A DNA stretch of 64,000 nt from Leuctra nigra (lineage: Eukaryota > Arthropoda > Insecta > Plecoptera > Leuctridae): the NCBI GenBank assembly GCA_934045905.1, contig OW203767.1:13395073-13459072 (forward strand), given 5' to 3'. Shown in pieces: positions 12,337 to 23,545 of this stretch. A program made the translations under genes and the position numbers. Position 1 is the first letter of the stretch; the number at the start of each line of letters is the position of its first letter. The notes below the pieces were generated by a model. It searched no databases. It saw only the letters and a program-made list of their open reading frames with translations, and was not told the origin of the DNA.

Positions 12337-12523
12337 GCTGGCTTTCCATGCTCCGTTATCTTCCGTCAACGTCCGACACCGTCCGACGAAAACGACCACG
12401 TGACCCGTCTCGACCAATCAGAGCCATCCCCAAAAATCTCGGCCGGCGAGGGATTGGTCGAGACGGGTCACGTGGTCGTTTTCGTCGGACGGTGTCGTCG
12501 TTGACGGATCATGGAAAGCCAGC
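12337..12523. mobile_element. Foldback element between Tao and SVOP
   Basis: The two halves are close inverted copies: GCTGGCTTTCCATG on the left and CATGGAAAGCCAGC on the right, with inner arms including GACGAAAACGACCACGTGAC and its complement. The spacer is only about 30 bp. There is no ORF. Confidence 0.8.
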
Positions 12524-12749
12524 TTTACTCTTGAAGCTCATTACAGATTTGTAAAAAAAATCACTTATAATGCTGATACACATGACCTTGCAAAATTTGG
12601 TGATGATCGGTCAAAACTATTGCAGTTATATACACAGAGTTTCCTTCATCCCCATTGCCAAGCTAACTATAACTACACATCAAGTTACCGATGCAGCCAA
12701 TGGAGCGAACTTGCTGAAAATCATTTTGACCATAACCAGAATAGTAATT

Positions 12750-12900
12750 TAAGTTGTGTGAAAAAATTGGCCTGATCCATTACTTCGTTTGGCAGGAGAC
12801 GCCAAATGCACAAATACACACACAAAAAAAAAAAAAAAAAAAACAGAGATTCGAGCCATTAGTTTCAAGTGGAGACGCTCGCTTGATAAAATTAAATAGG
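12750..12900 (+). repeat. Dispersed repeat with internal poly-A, copy 1
   Basis: The sequence GTGAAAAAATTGGCC, TTACTTCGTTT, an A run and CGCTCGCT recurs in the same order at about 14194-14345. It may be a SINE-like or non-autonomous element; I do not recognise the family. Confidence 0.55.
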
Positions 12901-13252
12901 TTGGTAATATAAAATAAATCGCATATTTTCTTTTTTTCTTTTTGAATAGTGCTCTTTCAAAGTGCTTGACAAAATTTCCTATTTTAGTTACCTAGTTATT
13001 GTTTCCTACATTTGTCATACAAAGTAAATAATTTAATTTGTAATGAAAGTAGGAATAATTATGTATAAAAAATAATAGCTGCAAATGAAATTCTGGAACA
13101 GGAAAAATAGGGAAATATCAAGGAAAATCATAATCAAAACAGTTCGATAAAATATTATATAATTTAATTACATACCTATATAAATTCAATAAAATACATA
13201 AATATTAAAATGTAATAAATACTAGACTAATAATACCAAAGAACCCTGAATA

Positions 13253-16200
13253 TCACGTCTGAGATCGGGATGGAATCGAGTCTTTCATCTCCTGTCCCCC
13301 CGTCTCAAGAGGAAGACAAAATGCCGCCACTGCCGCAGCCAATGCGACGACAGCGTAAACGCCGGCCGCGTACGTCAGAGAGGTCTGCAGCAGCACTTGT
13401 GCAGCGTACGGCGTGATCATGGCACCGAGACGCGCCATGGCGCTGCAAGAACCGACGCCCACAGAGCGCAAGCAAGTGGGATATACCTCGGGTGTGTAGA
13501 CGTAAGCGGCTTGGAAGACGCCGGCGATTATTCCTCGTGCTACAAACAGCAGTGTCGTCAAGAAGGCGCGACTGAAAGGAGTGAAAATGTTCTGGTTAGT
13601 GAGAGATAAAATATTTACAGAGAATTCAAGGATTCATTACATTTAGTGGGAGGAAAGAAAATCATGGTAGGTAAATCTTTAATCTTGTTGATAGATTAAA
13701 ATTAACAAAATTGCCGGCCGGTAAGTAACTAATAATATAAGATCTGCACCTATGCTACTCAAAATCATGTATTTAATAAATACTAGGAAAGCACTCAGTA
13801 ACACGCATTGATACAGTTCGTTTTTCCTTTATTTGAAATCTCACCAGATGGAGCCACCGTCAAAATTTCACATTTTTAGTGTGACGTCCTTTATGCACAG
13901 CACCAAGCTAAGTACAGTCTGTTTTTTTACTGTATGAACTCTCACCAGATGGAGCCACAGTCAGTTGTTCTGCTAGGCAGAGAAAGACTTCATTGCGCGC
14001 TCACCTTGCAATGTTGTCTTTCGCGGCCTAACAGAACAACTGACGGTGTCTCGGTCTGTAGAGAGTTCAAACATTGGAAAAACGAACTGTACAGACTATA
14101 AAATATGAATCAAGCTTCCGATGAAATTATTAATTAATACACCGATTTTGCTGGAAATCATTAGCCTTCTGCATTAAACAGTAATGAATGTTTTGTGAAA
14201 AAATTGGCCAGATCCGTTACTTCGTTTAAAATGTAATGCAAAAAACACATACCTAAAAAAAAAAAAAAAAAAAAGGTTTGAGCCACATACATACGTTTTA
14301 AGTAGAGTCGCTCGCTCCACTCTCTTGATGATAGATAAGCCTGTTTTATTGGTGCAAATTTGAGTGTGATGGGATCAATGGTCATTCATGATCAAGTTAC
14401 ACACTTGCTGTTAGATGTATGTTGGCTATGTTGGGTACCTACTGATGCCGCAAAGATTTGGCCATGGGGGAGGGAGACTAATAAATGAAATTATGCTAGA
14501 ATCTCCAAATGATTCTTTTAGATGAGGTCTCAGTTTCTATTATTGGTACATGTTATATATACGGTGTGATACAGATAGACCTCACACAGTTTTGCTGATT
14601 GAGCTGAAAATTTGCATGTGAATTCTGAGGTCTGTTCGTTCGCTCTGCACTGGCTACACTTGAACTGTTCGACCGACAAAAAGTGTAAAAGGTGTAGACA
14701 CTTTCCACACTTGGCATAGGGCGAGTGTCGGCCAGTGTAATTCCGGTGTCACTAGTGTAGAGCGAACGAACAGACCTCTGGTATAATGTTAAGGTCTTTT
14801 CAAATTCTCTGATTTGTTCAAAGTGAAATACAAGATCGTATTGTTGGTTGAAAAGTGATAAGTAATGTTCCGAGATCATCAAGACCAAATTATTAGTAGT
14901 ATATTATTTTACAAATTTGATAGCGTCCAAGAATTTGAAGATAAATTTATCTATGAAGAATATGAATGCACTGCACCTTGATGAACTGCAAATCATTCTT
15001 TACAACCCTTATTTCTAACATTCTCAACAATGTCTATTCAGAGTAGCAACTTACACAACACAATACATTCAATACAAAGCCTGGCTTATCAAAGAGTGTC
15101 TTATCCACGAACAATATATATTTTATATTAAGGTGATACTAGCGCTCGGCCGTTTTAGAAAATTGAGAGAGAAAAATTGTTTCATAAGTGAGTGTAACTT
15201 TTACAGGATGTTCACATGATCAGTCTGATTGTATATAAGTAGCCCTTTTTAATTTTTGCTTATTGCATCGTTAATTAGGCGCCGGTTATTCAACAAAACC
15301 GCGCAAAACGATGAAATTTGCGATACGATTGGAGACAAAACCCGTTAACCAATTGATCTCAAATTTTAATCATGATTAGATGAAAGACAAACTTGGGGTT
15401 ATCCCTTGGCACATTTTTGAAATTTAATTTTATACGGCGCCCAGGGAGACGAGAAAATATCTAATTTTTCACCAAAAATCCACTAATTATTTCTAATTAA
15501 CGAAACAAAAAATAAAAAATGTACCAAGGGATAACCCTAAGTTTGTCTTTTATCTAATCACGATTAAAATTTCAAATAATTTGGTCGACCCATTTCGTCT
15601 CCAATCGTATCGCAAAAAGTGTCTACAAAAAGCAGCAAAATCGCTCGCGCTTGCAGCACCTTAATATATAGATTATTGCTCCATACAAAAAATAGTAATT
15701 CAAACATTGTCAGCATTACCTATTTATTTGTTTTAAGTTATTTAATAATGATGAACATACTTGTTAGTGCATATAGCGAGGAACGAGATGCAGAGTGTGA
15801 AGATGATGAACTGCACGGCAATCGTCTTCTTCCTGCCGAAGCGCTCGATGACGAAGATGGTCGCGAAGATCCCCGGGAACTCGGCGAATGTGGTCCACAG
15901 CAGGTCCATGTAGTCTCGAGTGGTCAACTCTCGGCAGTCGGCCGCGCAAGTGACGCCGGCTTGTACGCCCGTCGTCGGGGTTTCACAGCCGGAAGTTCCA
16001 TCCGAATTGTTGAACAGTTCCGTTGTCATCAGCACAACACCGTAGTAACAGAAAGCGCATGCAGCCCTGCAAGTTACAATTTATTTCATTAACCCGCCGG
16101 TAGTCACCAGTCATTTTGTAACGCAAGTGGTCATCTGGGGTATGACAGACCCCATTTACTTTTGACTACCATGTACATTTGGAATGGATTTTCAGTGTCC

Positions 16201-19200
16201 ATTTATTTATTATTTGCATTGTTGATGTTTTATTAATCTAATACCTGACCCCAAATATTGCAATATATTTATGTTGCTAATCTTTTTTTATAATTTTTTT
16301 TAATGAAAATGGGAAAAATTTTAAATTTTAGAGGATCCTTGCTATTTTTTAAATAAATATATATACGACTCGCAGGTTAATATGAGGTGATACAGCTGGC
16401 CATTCAATATCACAATTTAATGTGTGTGGGTGGACATTTTCAATGACCATAATATCCCATATCCCATAATACCATATCATACCATCCCATACCCTACCAC
16501 TCCCAGATTTGATAATTGGAAAAGTTGATGTCAAATTATCAATACAAAATGTTCAATCCAAATCAATTCAAAAAGACACAATCTGAATTCCCTAGAAGAA
16601 AATCTCCTTTTCCAACATAGAAGAAGTAAGTACCTACCTAGTAAAATGTGTATCTGCCACTCGTCAGTTGTTCTGTTAGGCTGAGAAAGGCTACATTGCG
16701 CGCTCACCTTGCAATGAAGTCTTTCTCGGCCTAACAGAACAACTGACGAGCAGCGCATTCTGTTGAGAGTTCAGACATTACAAACTGTAAAAACCAATTG
16801 TTTCATAAAGAGGCTCTATTCCGAATCCATTGATCACGGACATTACTTGAAGAACAACATTACCTATCATTTCACTACTGTTGAATTTGTTGAATGTGTA
16901 ATTTAAATTTTTTCATGGGTCATAAATAGAGCTCCGTATATTTCGCACATCGCGATAACGCGATATCTTTATATCTTGTATTTTCTTGGAATATGAGCAC
17001 GAATTACGTCATTCTAAACCCAATTCTGCAAGATTTGAATCGCGAAATAAAACGAAATATGCCATTATTGCGAAATAACACCGAAATCGACTATATTTTT
17101 GTAATACATCGCGAAATCCCACAAATGTTGTTCAGTTTTCAGAAATGTTTACAAAAAATGTTGAAACTCAACCTAAAACTTCCTATTTTACACATAATTC
17201 ATGGAAATATCCACATTCCGCGGAGAAAGCAAGCGCGCTTGTTGGTGACATTTCAAGGTTAAACCCTGCTCATACATTTGGTAACTGCGCAGGCGCTAGG
17301 AATCAGCTGTTCCTGTTCCCCCCATCGCACGAGGCAGCGATATGGCGGCGGGCGGCCATTTTAGTTGTAGTGCCACTGTATTATTAAATTATTATTATCA
17401 TTATTGTGCACAAAACAATTTTACTTGTGTTTTTTACTTTGTACACAATGCCGAAACCAACAGTTACAGCCGCGTCTAGGGCTTCAGAGTTCAGGAGTGA
17501 CGGGTTTTACGTGAGTGACGGAAAACTTTTGATGTGCCGGTTTTGCAACTGCAGACTAGAACTCAAGTGCAAGGACACACTGATGAAACACGTCGCATGT
17601 AAACGCCATTCAGAGTTCCTACTTAAATAAATACACTTTTATTTACTCTAAACTCTTGTTTGTGTTCTTATTTGTTACTTAGATTGCCTGTAATGTTTAG
17701 TGGTTAATGTTTAGCATTGAATCTAGGGATTGGTTACTATATAATTTTTGACAGAAATATTACTTTATTGATTTGCCACTAAATTCTATAAAACCGCTAA
17801 AAAACGAAATTTGGGTTTTTAAAAACGAAATTGGTAAAATAATAAACCCATTTTCACGGGGCTCTAGTCATAAATTAATTGATTTTGGTACGTATGTAAC
17901 ATGGCAAACAAAAATTAATTAGATGTTGATATTTACCATATAAACCACAATAGCAGTGAAGTCTTTCTTAGTTCTGGTATCAACAGATCTCGAACACGGC
18001 CCCTGAGAGCTAGACTGCCACCCATGCCGCTGCCATCCAAGACCAGTCGTCCCAGCGGAAACGGTTTGCCGTTCTCTTTCGCCACCCGCTGGAGGGTTTC
18101 CAGAGCTTTGTCGGGTTCTCCACAAGCCACATGGTACCGAGCACTTTCCGGTAGCCACTAAAATAATTCATTCATTAAATTCCTGATGCAGGAGGTATGA
18201 AGTATTAAGGTCGATTCACACGGCCGTTCCAAGCTTCCCAAAGTTCCGAAGCGCCGTTCCAAAAACTTCCATGTGAACTATGAAAGTTTGGAACTCGATC
18301 TTCGCAGTTCGAATGTTTCATAGTTCACACAGGAGATTTTGGAACGGCGATTCGGAACGGCGATTCGGAACTTTGGCAAACTTGGGAAGTTTGAAACGGC
18401 CGTGTGTAGAATATCCCAAATGGAATAATTAACTGTCCAATGTTTCAGATATGTTTCGGAGATAGAAAATACCTACTCCAAAGAGATCCTTGTAGGCATC
18501 AGTAAACCTGAATATATTGAAACTAGGTACTGAGTTTGATAATAAATTAGTTTATCGAGGATGTTGAGAATATTTACCGGAGTGATGAACGCGAACGCCA
18601 AGAGTGGAATGGATGAGAGACCAAGCAGCCAGTGCCATCCTAATGTGGGCATCACTAGAAGCGCCAACACGACCTCGAAGCATGCTCCAAGAGCCCAAAA
18701 ACACTGAAACATGTGAAGTACATCAATAACCACTTGCTAGCCGGAATAGCATTTCGATGAAACTTGGACATTAGAAATCTTTTCATCCATAATCAAGATT
18801 TTCTGTAATAAAATCATCACAAAGAGGAAATTTTACAAACACTTAATATTTTCCAATCCTGTAGGTAGATGCCAAAATCAAAAGCATGCAAAAGGAGAAT
18901 TACTATATTCTTAGTAAAAAAATAGGTTTCACAAAATTGTTCCTTTGGAGTTAATATACCTAATCCAAGTCCATAAATTGGTTTTGGGTTAAAAAATTAA
19001 GCAACAAAAATTTTGACAGTTACATTCCTCTCTAAGAGCATGCAAGGAGCTTCATATTTAAAAAAATATTAGGTAAGTAGTTTACAATCAGAAGTTTCTT
19101 AGTAAAGCTAAAGTGTGGATAAAAGATAGGTACTTACCTACACAGATCAAGTGAGTAACCATCAACCTACATGTTGAACATGCAATGTTTTAGACAGAAG

Positions 19201-21085
19201 AGTCCCATTACCCATTAGAAAGAGAAGAAGTTAATTCCCTTTCCCAGCAGAGAGAGACGACAACTCACGTCCAGCAACACAACGCACTTGGCCCTCTGCG
19301 CTGTCGGCAAGAATTCCGCATACAGCGTGACTCTGAAATACGACATGGAAGTCATCAAAGTCAAACACAAAGACACAATCATTACACGGCACAGTGTCGT
19401 CAAACTTACGATTGCGGAACGCATCCGATGGCGAAACCAACAAGACTTCTTAGAAATAAAACCCAGAGGAAGTTGGGAGCAAGTGAACTTATGAAGCCAT
19501 AGTAACACAGCATCACAGCGCATAGTGTCAGGGTCTGAAATGAATTAATCAAATTAAATATAACAGGAATTTTCCTCTCATGTCATTGATGTACAAAATG
19601 GCACAATGGTCGGGACCGAATTGATACCTACCGCTGTAGCATGGGCCTGCCAATCTCCAGCCATGCTAAACGAGGATTAACTCAGCCGGTCACCGACCGT
19701 ACATACAGTGTTTATGTCTTACTGGTACCCAGGTAGGTACCTACCTATATTTAATATTTAGTCATTCACCATTCAGGAGAAGACTTTGCTCGGATATTTA
19801 AATTCACATCTTGCACATCTTGCATCTTCACATTCATACACTCTCCTTTTTTTTGTAGAGAGTTTCATGAGATGCGAGAGAGGTGTCATAAACAAACAGG
19901 TGGGAGAGAGATACATACCTTCTTCCTTCCATAACGATCACTTAAATTTCCCCAAAATGTTGAGCTCAGCATCATTCCCAAGAACACCACCTAAAAGAGG
20001 AATCGCAAATTATGATTTAAATTTGCACCTCGTCATCTGATGCCAAACATGCGATGATGAAACTGCTTACTGTTGTAGTGAGAGCTTGCTGATATCGCGT
20101 GATGTGCCACGCGCAGTGCAGAGCGGGACTCAAGATGGATAACAGCGTCATCTCCATGCTGTCCGCCATCCAACACAGGCCGGTGAAGAGAGAAAGTTTC
20201 ACTTGGAACCAACCGAAGCCCAGCTGATTCACAGCTTGCCCAACGGTGAAAGTGTCTGTGAAACACAGCATATGAGCATAACACTTTCATCATATCAAAA
20301 TAAGCTTAAATATTCATTTATAACTCTTTAAATTCTTGTCCGATTTTATTTAAAACATGTTAAGTATTAGGAACTGTTGGTCTTGGATGACCTCGTAAAA
20401 TTTCCATTTTCAACCAATCAGAGGATTTTGTTCAAAAACCATTCTGCAAACCTGAACCTGGTCCTTAAAACATGCAAAATTTCAGCTAAAACAGAGAAAT
20501 GGTGTGACCTGCATCCGCATCATCGCACAAATGGCCGCAAAAAAAAAGACCGGAGCTAAAGTGGAAAACTAAGTACCTACTTGTTTTGTTCCTTTGATTC
20601 AAGATACTTGTAGGTAGGTTTTCAAAATTGTTGTGGGATTTCCCAGTCAATTTAAAGGCCCAACCCCGATTGGCATAGCACAGCGCGCAACACACAAGAA
20701 CAAATGAACGCGCCAATCAAATTCCTATGACAGGAATACAAGAATTTGATTGGCCGGGTTCTTTTGTTCTTGTGTCTTGCGCGCTGTGCTATGCCAATCG
20801 TAGAGGCCTTAAAGGAATTTTACAAATCGTATTTCATCATTCAAAATCACGCTCTGTGACAAGGAATATAATTGTCACTCATTAATTCCTAAAATTCTAT
20901 GATTGGCCATAAATAAATCATATCTTACCATCTGGTATGACCGAGACGGAAGCCATTTCTATCTCCTCCGGAATAGGGCTTCCGAAATCTCCACTTGGCA
21001 TGGAGCTGTCATCCAAATCCTCGTATGCTCCCGCTCCACGACCCCGACCGGTCCTGGTGCGGACGGCAGATAAGATCTGCGACAT
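13253..21085 (-). CDS. SVOP: SVOP-like major facilitator transporter
   Basis: This is a synaptic-vesicle-2-related (SVOP) transporter of the major facilitator superfamily, an integral membrane protein whose substrate is not settled. Nine coding exons: 20929-21085, 20071-20255, 19919-19990, 19410-19534, 19269-19332, 18578-18703, 17937-18157, 15761-16066, 13253-13571. All have GT-AG junctions and consistent phase, giving 524 residues, close to the family length. The N-terminal cytoplasmic segment (about 52 residues, [17 protein letters not shown]) precedes the first membrane helix. MFS motif A is seen as [11 protein letters not shown] after helix 2, and a second copy as ERFGRKK in the C-terminal half. 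The large luminal loop holds several Cys ([13 protein letters not shown]). The last exon carries [11 protein letters not shown] and [15 protein letters not shown], very characteristic of SVOP. Start is the first ATG of the frame at 21083-21085. Confidence 0.93.
13911..14097. mobile_element. Hairpin MITE family A, copy 2
   Basis: This is the most complete copy: AGTACAGTCTGTTTTTTTAC at the left, AACGAACTGTACAGACT at the right, and the same hairpin core as copy 1. It sits in the last SVOP intron. Just before it (13790-13905) is a partial copy joined to TAGTGTGACGTCCTTTATGC, which is the end of the GGGGCTGTGCATAAAG element family seen at 33014. Confidence 0.8.
14194..14345 (+). repeat. Dispersed repeat with internal poly-A, copy 2
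   Basis: Shares TGTGAAAAAATTGGCC, TTACTTCGTTT, an A run and a CGCTCGCT segment with 12750-12900. Confidence 0.55.
14627..14778. mobile_element. Short MITE in the last SVOP intron
   Basis: The inverted ends are GAGGTCTGTTCGTTCGCTCT and AGAGCGAACGAACAGACCTC. The interior also pairs in part (ACTGGCTACACTT with AAGTGTGGAAAG-like stretches). No ORF. Confidence 0.75.
15131..15660. mobile_element. MITE family B (about 530 bp), copy 1
   Basis: Ends are GGTGATACTAGCGCTCGGCC and GCGCTTGCAGCACC, partly inverted. Inside, GATACGATTGGAGAC ... ATTAGATGAAAGACAAACTT is followed by its inverted counterpart AAGTTTGTCTTTTATCTAAT ... GTCTCCAATCGTATC, so the element is a nested palindrome. TTAA lies directly outside both ends here (15127-15130 and 15661-15664), but not at the other two copies (54520 and 60912). 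Confidence 0.75.
16658..16795. mobile_element. Hairpin MITE family A, copy 3
   Basis: Core hairpin only: CGTCAGTTGTTCTGTTAGGC and GGCCTAACAGAACAACTGACG, closing on CATTGC...GCAATG. The outer ends are more diverged than in copies 1 and 2. SVOP intron. Confidence 0.7.
16919..17874 (+). mobile_element. hAT-type element with exact 8-bp target duplication
   Basis: The element runs 16927-17866, with ends TAGAGCTCCG and CGGGGCTCTA (inverted, one mismatch). Directly outside both ends is the same octamer gtcataaa (16919-16926 and 17867-17874), diagnostic of hAT integration. Subterminal DNA is rich in CGCGAAAT and ACGAAAT words. The interior holds one short zinc-finger ORF (17448-17630) but no transposase. 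It sits in the SVOP intron between exons 17937 and 16066, about 60 bp from the donor side of exon 17937-18157. Confidence 0.88.
17448..17630 (+). CDS. CGGBP1-like zinc-finger protein inside the hAT element
   Basis: A 60-residue ORF starting [20 protein letters not shown] and ending in TAA. It contains [20 protein letters not shown] followed by ACKRHSEF, a C-x2-C ... H-x5-H finger of the kind found at the N-terminus of hAT transposases and in CGG-triplet-binding protein 1, which derives from such elements. A longer in-frame start at 17406 adds a hydrophobic stretch and is less likely. In a full hAT protein this would be the DNA-binding part; here it ends before any catalytic domain. AATAAATACACTTTTATTTA follows the stop closely and could serve as polyadenylation signal. 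Whether it is expressed is unknown. Confidence 0.6.
   Translation: MPKPTVTAASRASEFRSDGFYVSDGKLLMCRFCNCRLELKCKDTLMKHVACKRHSEFLLK
18211..18412. mobile_element. Foldback element in an SVOP intron
   Basis: The inverted arms begin CACACGGCCGTTCCAAGCTT and end GTTTGAAACGGCCGTGTG; inner GTTCCGAAGCGCCGTTCC pairs with GGAACGGCGATTCGGAAC, which is itself duplicated on the right arm. No ORF. Confidence 0.75.
20653..20811. mobile_element. Foldback element in an SVOP intron
   Basis: GATTGGCATAGCACAGCGCG and CGCGCTGTGCTATGCCAATC are perfectly inverted, followed inward by ACACAAGAACAAA and TTTGTTCTTGTGT. The spacer is short and there is no ORF. It lies between the first two SVOP coding exons. Confidence 0.8.
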
Positions 21086-21581
21086 TCTCAGCTAAACTAC
21101 AATCATAAGAAAATATAGCTTCCTCATGTATACCTACTCTTCATATACCTATCTATACTATACTTATAATTGCTTGATTCGTCTATGTGTCAAAACACAA
21201 ATGTTCACTCTTCCATAACCTAAACAAGTGTGCAAAGTTCTCCACAGCTATAATCAAGGAGTACTCTGGTCATTGGATAAAATACTCGTTACAAATCAAT
21301 CCAATTAATAGAAACAAATTACATCAAATCATGGACTTACCTCTTTACATCTATTGAATATTTGAATTACACTCCCATTATGCTAAACGATGAGTAATTT
21401 ACAGCCCACATTCAAAGGACAATGAACTTTCAGATCAGCGGCGCGCACAAGCAAGACCAAAAGCAAGACGGATCACTTCCGCTCCAGTGATGGGAAGAGG
21501 GGTAGGGGGGGAGGGGAGAAGGATCAGGCGCCAAAATTTAAATATTTACCAAGAAGTGCTAGAAATACAATAGGTAGGTAG

Positions 21582-21587
21582 TTTATT
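21582..21587 (-). terminator. Polyadenylation signal, CDK1
   Basis: AATAAA on the minus strand about 150 bp after the CDK1 stop codon. It is the first such hexamer after the stop. Confidence 0.45.
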
Positions 21588-21738
21588 TAAAAGTAAAAAA
21601 TACAGAGTGGTATATTACAAAGTACAAACATTAGACTGTGGAGATATTCACAGTAGTTAACAGAAAAGATAAGGCAATTGGAATGTGTTTCCAATCTAGC
21701 AGTTCTCTAGAAGAATAGCTCAATGTAGAGATTCAAGG

Positions 21739-22753
21739 TTACTTGGGAACTCCTCCTTTGGGCCGATGAGTAGTATCAACATTCGCGAAATACGGGTGTA
21801 TTTCTGCCGCCTTCAGAGAGATACGATGAACTGGATCATAGATCAACATCTTCTGCAACAGGTCTAGAGCATCACCAGTCATATTCTTTACATGTGTGCT
21901 CAGATTATTCTGGTTCCAGTTCGGAAATGTTGCTTTGTAATCGGGCAGCTGAGACACGCCTGGCCAAATCTCTTCAGTGGGAGTTCGCAACACTCGAAAA
22001 ATCCTGAAGAGTTGATCAATCTCAGAATCTCCTTGGAACAATGGTCGTTTGGTTGCCATCTCGGCGAAAATACATCCGATGGACCAAACGTCAATCGGGC
22101 AAGTGTATCGCAGAGCTCCCAATAGCACTTCAGGAGCTCGATACCACAAAGTCACTACTTCGTGAGTGTAAACTCGGACGGGAATTCCAAACGCTCGGCC
22201 CAAACCAAAGTCAGCCACTTTGATCGTTCCTTTTCCATCGACAAGAAGATTTTGAGGTTTCATGTCACGATGCAGAACTCGACGTTTGTGGCAAAACAAG
22301 ACAGCCTGGCAGATCTGGTAGAGATAAGATTTCACAAGTTCTGGTTCCATCACCATGCCTTCTCCGAGTGTATCCATATACTTCTTCAGATCCATGGAGA
22401 GGAACTCAAAGATGAGATACAAACGACTTTCTTCCATCAGCACATCCTCCAGCATCACGATGTTTGGATGAACAAGTTCCTTCAGCAGGCTGATCTCTCG
22501 AATAGCGGTCGATGGAATGCCCTCATCTTCATTTTCCAGACGGATCTTTTTCATCGCAACAATCTGGCCAGTTTTCTTGTTTTTCCCCTTGTAGACAACT
22601 CCGTATGTTCCTGAAATTCAAAAGAGGACCATTGTAATCCCATCTAGCAGAGATGTTAAGAACAAGATGAGAACGAGATGGAAGATATTTGGGGATAAGA
22701 TAAATCAGTAACTTACCTTCCCCAATCTTCTCAATTTTAATAAAGTCTTCCAT
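21739..22753 (-). CDS. Cdk1: Cyclin-dependent kinase 1 (Cdc2)
   Basis: This is the mitotic kinase that pairs with cyclins A and B. Two coding exons, 22717-22753 and 21739-22610, joined inside the glycine loop (GEG then TYG), give 302 residues, close to the usual 297. Visible landmarks are the inhibitory sites Thr14-Tyr15 in GEGTYGVVY, Lys33 in AMKK, the exact cyclin-binding helix PSTAIRE at 45-51, the catalytic loop [11 protein letters not shown], the activating Thr in [16 protein letters not shown], and [20 protein letters not shown] together with the [20 protein letters not shown] block favours CDK1 over CDK2. The catalytic loop has Met where most CDKs have Leu (HRDLKPQN), and the activation segment reads DFGLGR. 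An acceptor at about 22783 shows a further 5' untranslated exon upstream. Confidence 0.97.
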
Positions 22754-23118
22754 CTTCTTAATTTCCTTAATTGAAGCCTTGCCTAAAAGAAACAGTCAGA
22801 ATGAATATTCTTGTTGTACCTACTTTCTTGCATAGAAATGCTTTTGGCAAGGACATGCAAGGTGGGACGCCGACAATCAACTGTTTGAAGGTTATGCCAT
22901 TTACTTTGTAATCAAAATTCGTTAGATTTAATGCTTCAGCGTTGCTAAAAGTACATTGCATTTCCTTTACTCACCTACTGTAATAGTACGTAAATAACAA
23001 ACTTCTCAGAAATCAGAGAAACCGAATAACTGAAAATTGAAAATGAAGAATTGTCTCTCGGCGCCAGCAGATTCTTCACTAGGTCTTCTCGGAAATGAAA
23101 TTAGTCTCTCGCTTGACT

Positions 23119-23163
23119 TTTGAATTCACCAATGACAGATACAAAAATTAAATTTTGACCAAT
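23119..23163. promoter_or_regulatory. Candidate CDK1 promoter: two CCAAT boxes and a CHR-like TTTGAA
   Basis: Between the divergent genes CDK1 (minus) and CLASRP (plus), CCAAT occurs at 23129-23133 and 23159-23163, 30 bp apart, with TTTGAA at 23119-23124 on the CDK1-proximal side. Closely spaced NF-Y boxes plus a cell-cycle homology region (TTTGAA/TTCGAA) are the known plan of G2/M promoters including CDK1 in vertebrates. The assignment here is by pattern and spacing only. Confidence 0.35.
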
Positions 23164-23545
23164 CCCAGTGCCTCACATAGTTTATAAATTTAAAATTAAG
23201 AAAACCTTTCTTCTAATTGAAGACCATTAAAATAAAAATTAAACGTTTTAATTCAAATTGCTATTTACTAAGTACTTAAGTAATAGTTATAAGGGGGTTC
23301 TTACCAATTATTATAAAATTGTTTGTAACTGTTGATGATACTGATTTGAGCAACGACGTCGTTTTTACAGACCGACCGAGCTACCGACGTTAATACGTCA
23401 CTTGAACCCAAGGTCACAGTAAAAATGAGAGAAATGGCTGCAGAAGCTGTCGAAATTTTTATTTAAATTACTTCGGATTAGCTTTAGCAGCTGTAGGTAT
23501 TTGAGGTGGCATTATTGTATTTATTTAAAAACTTATTAACATAAA

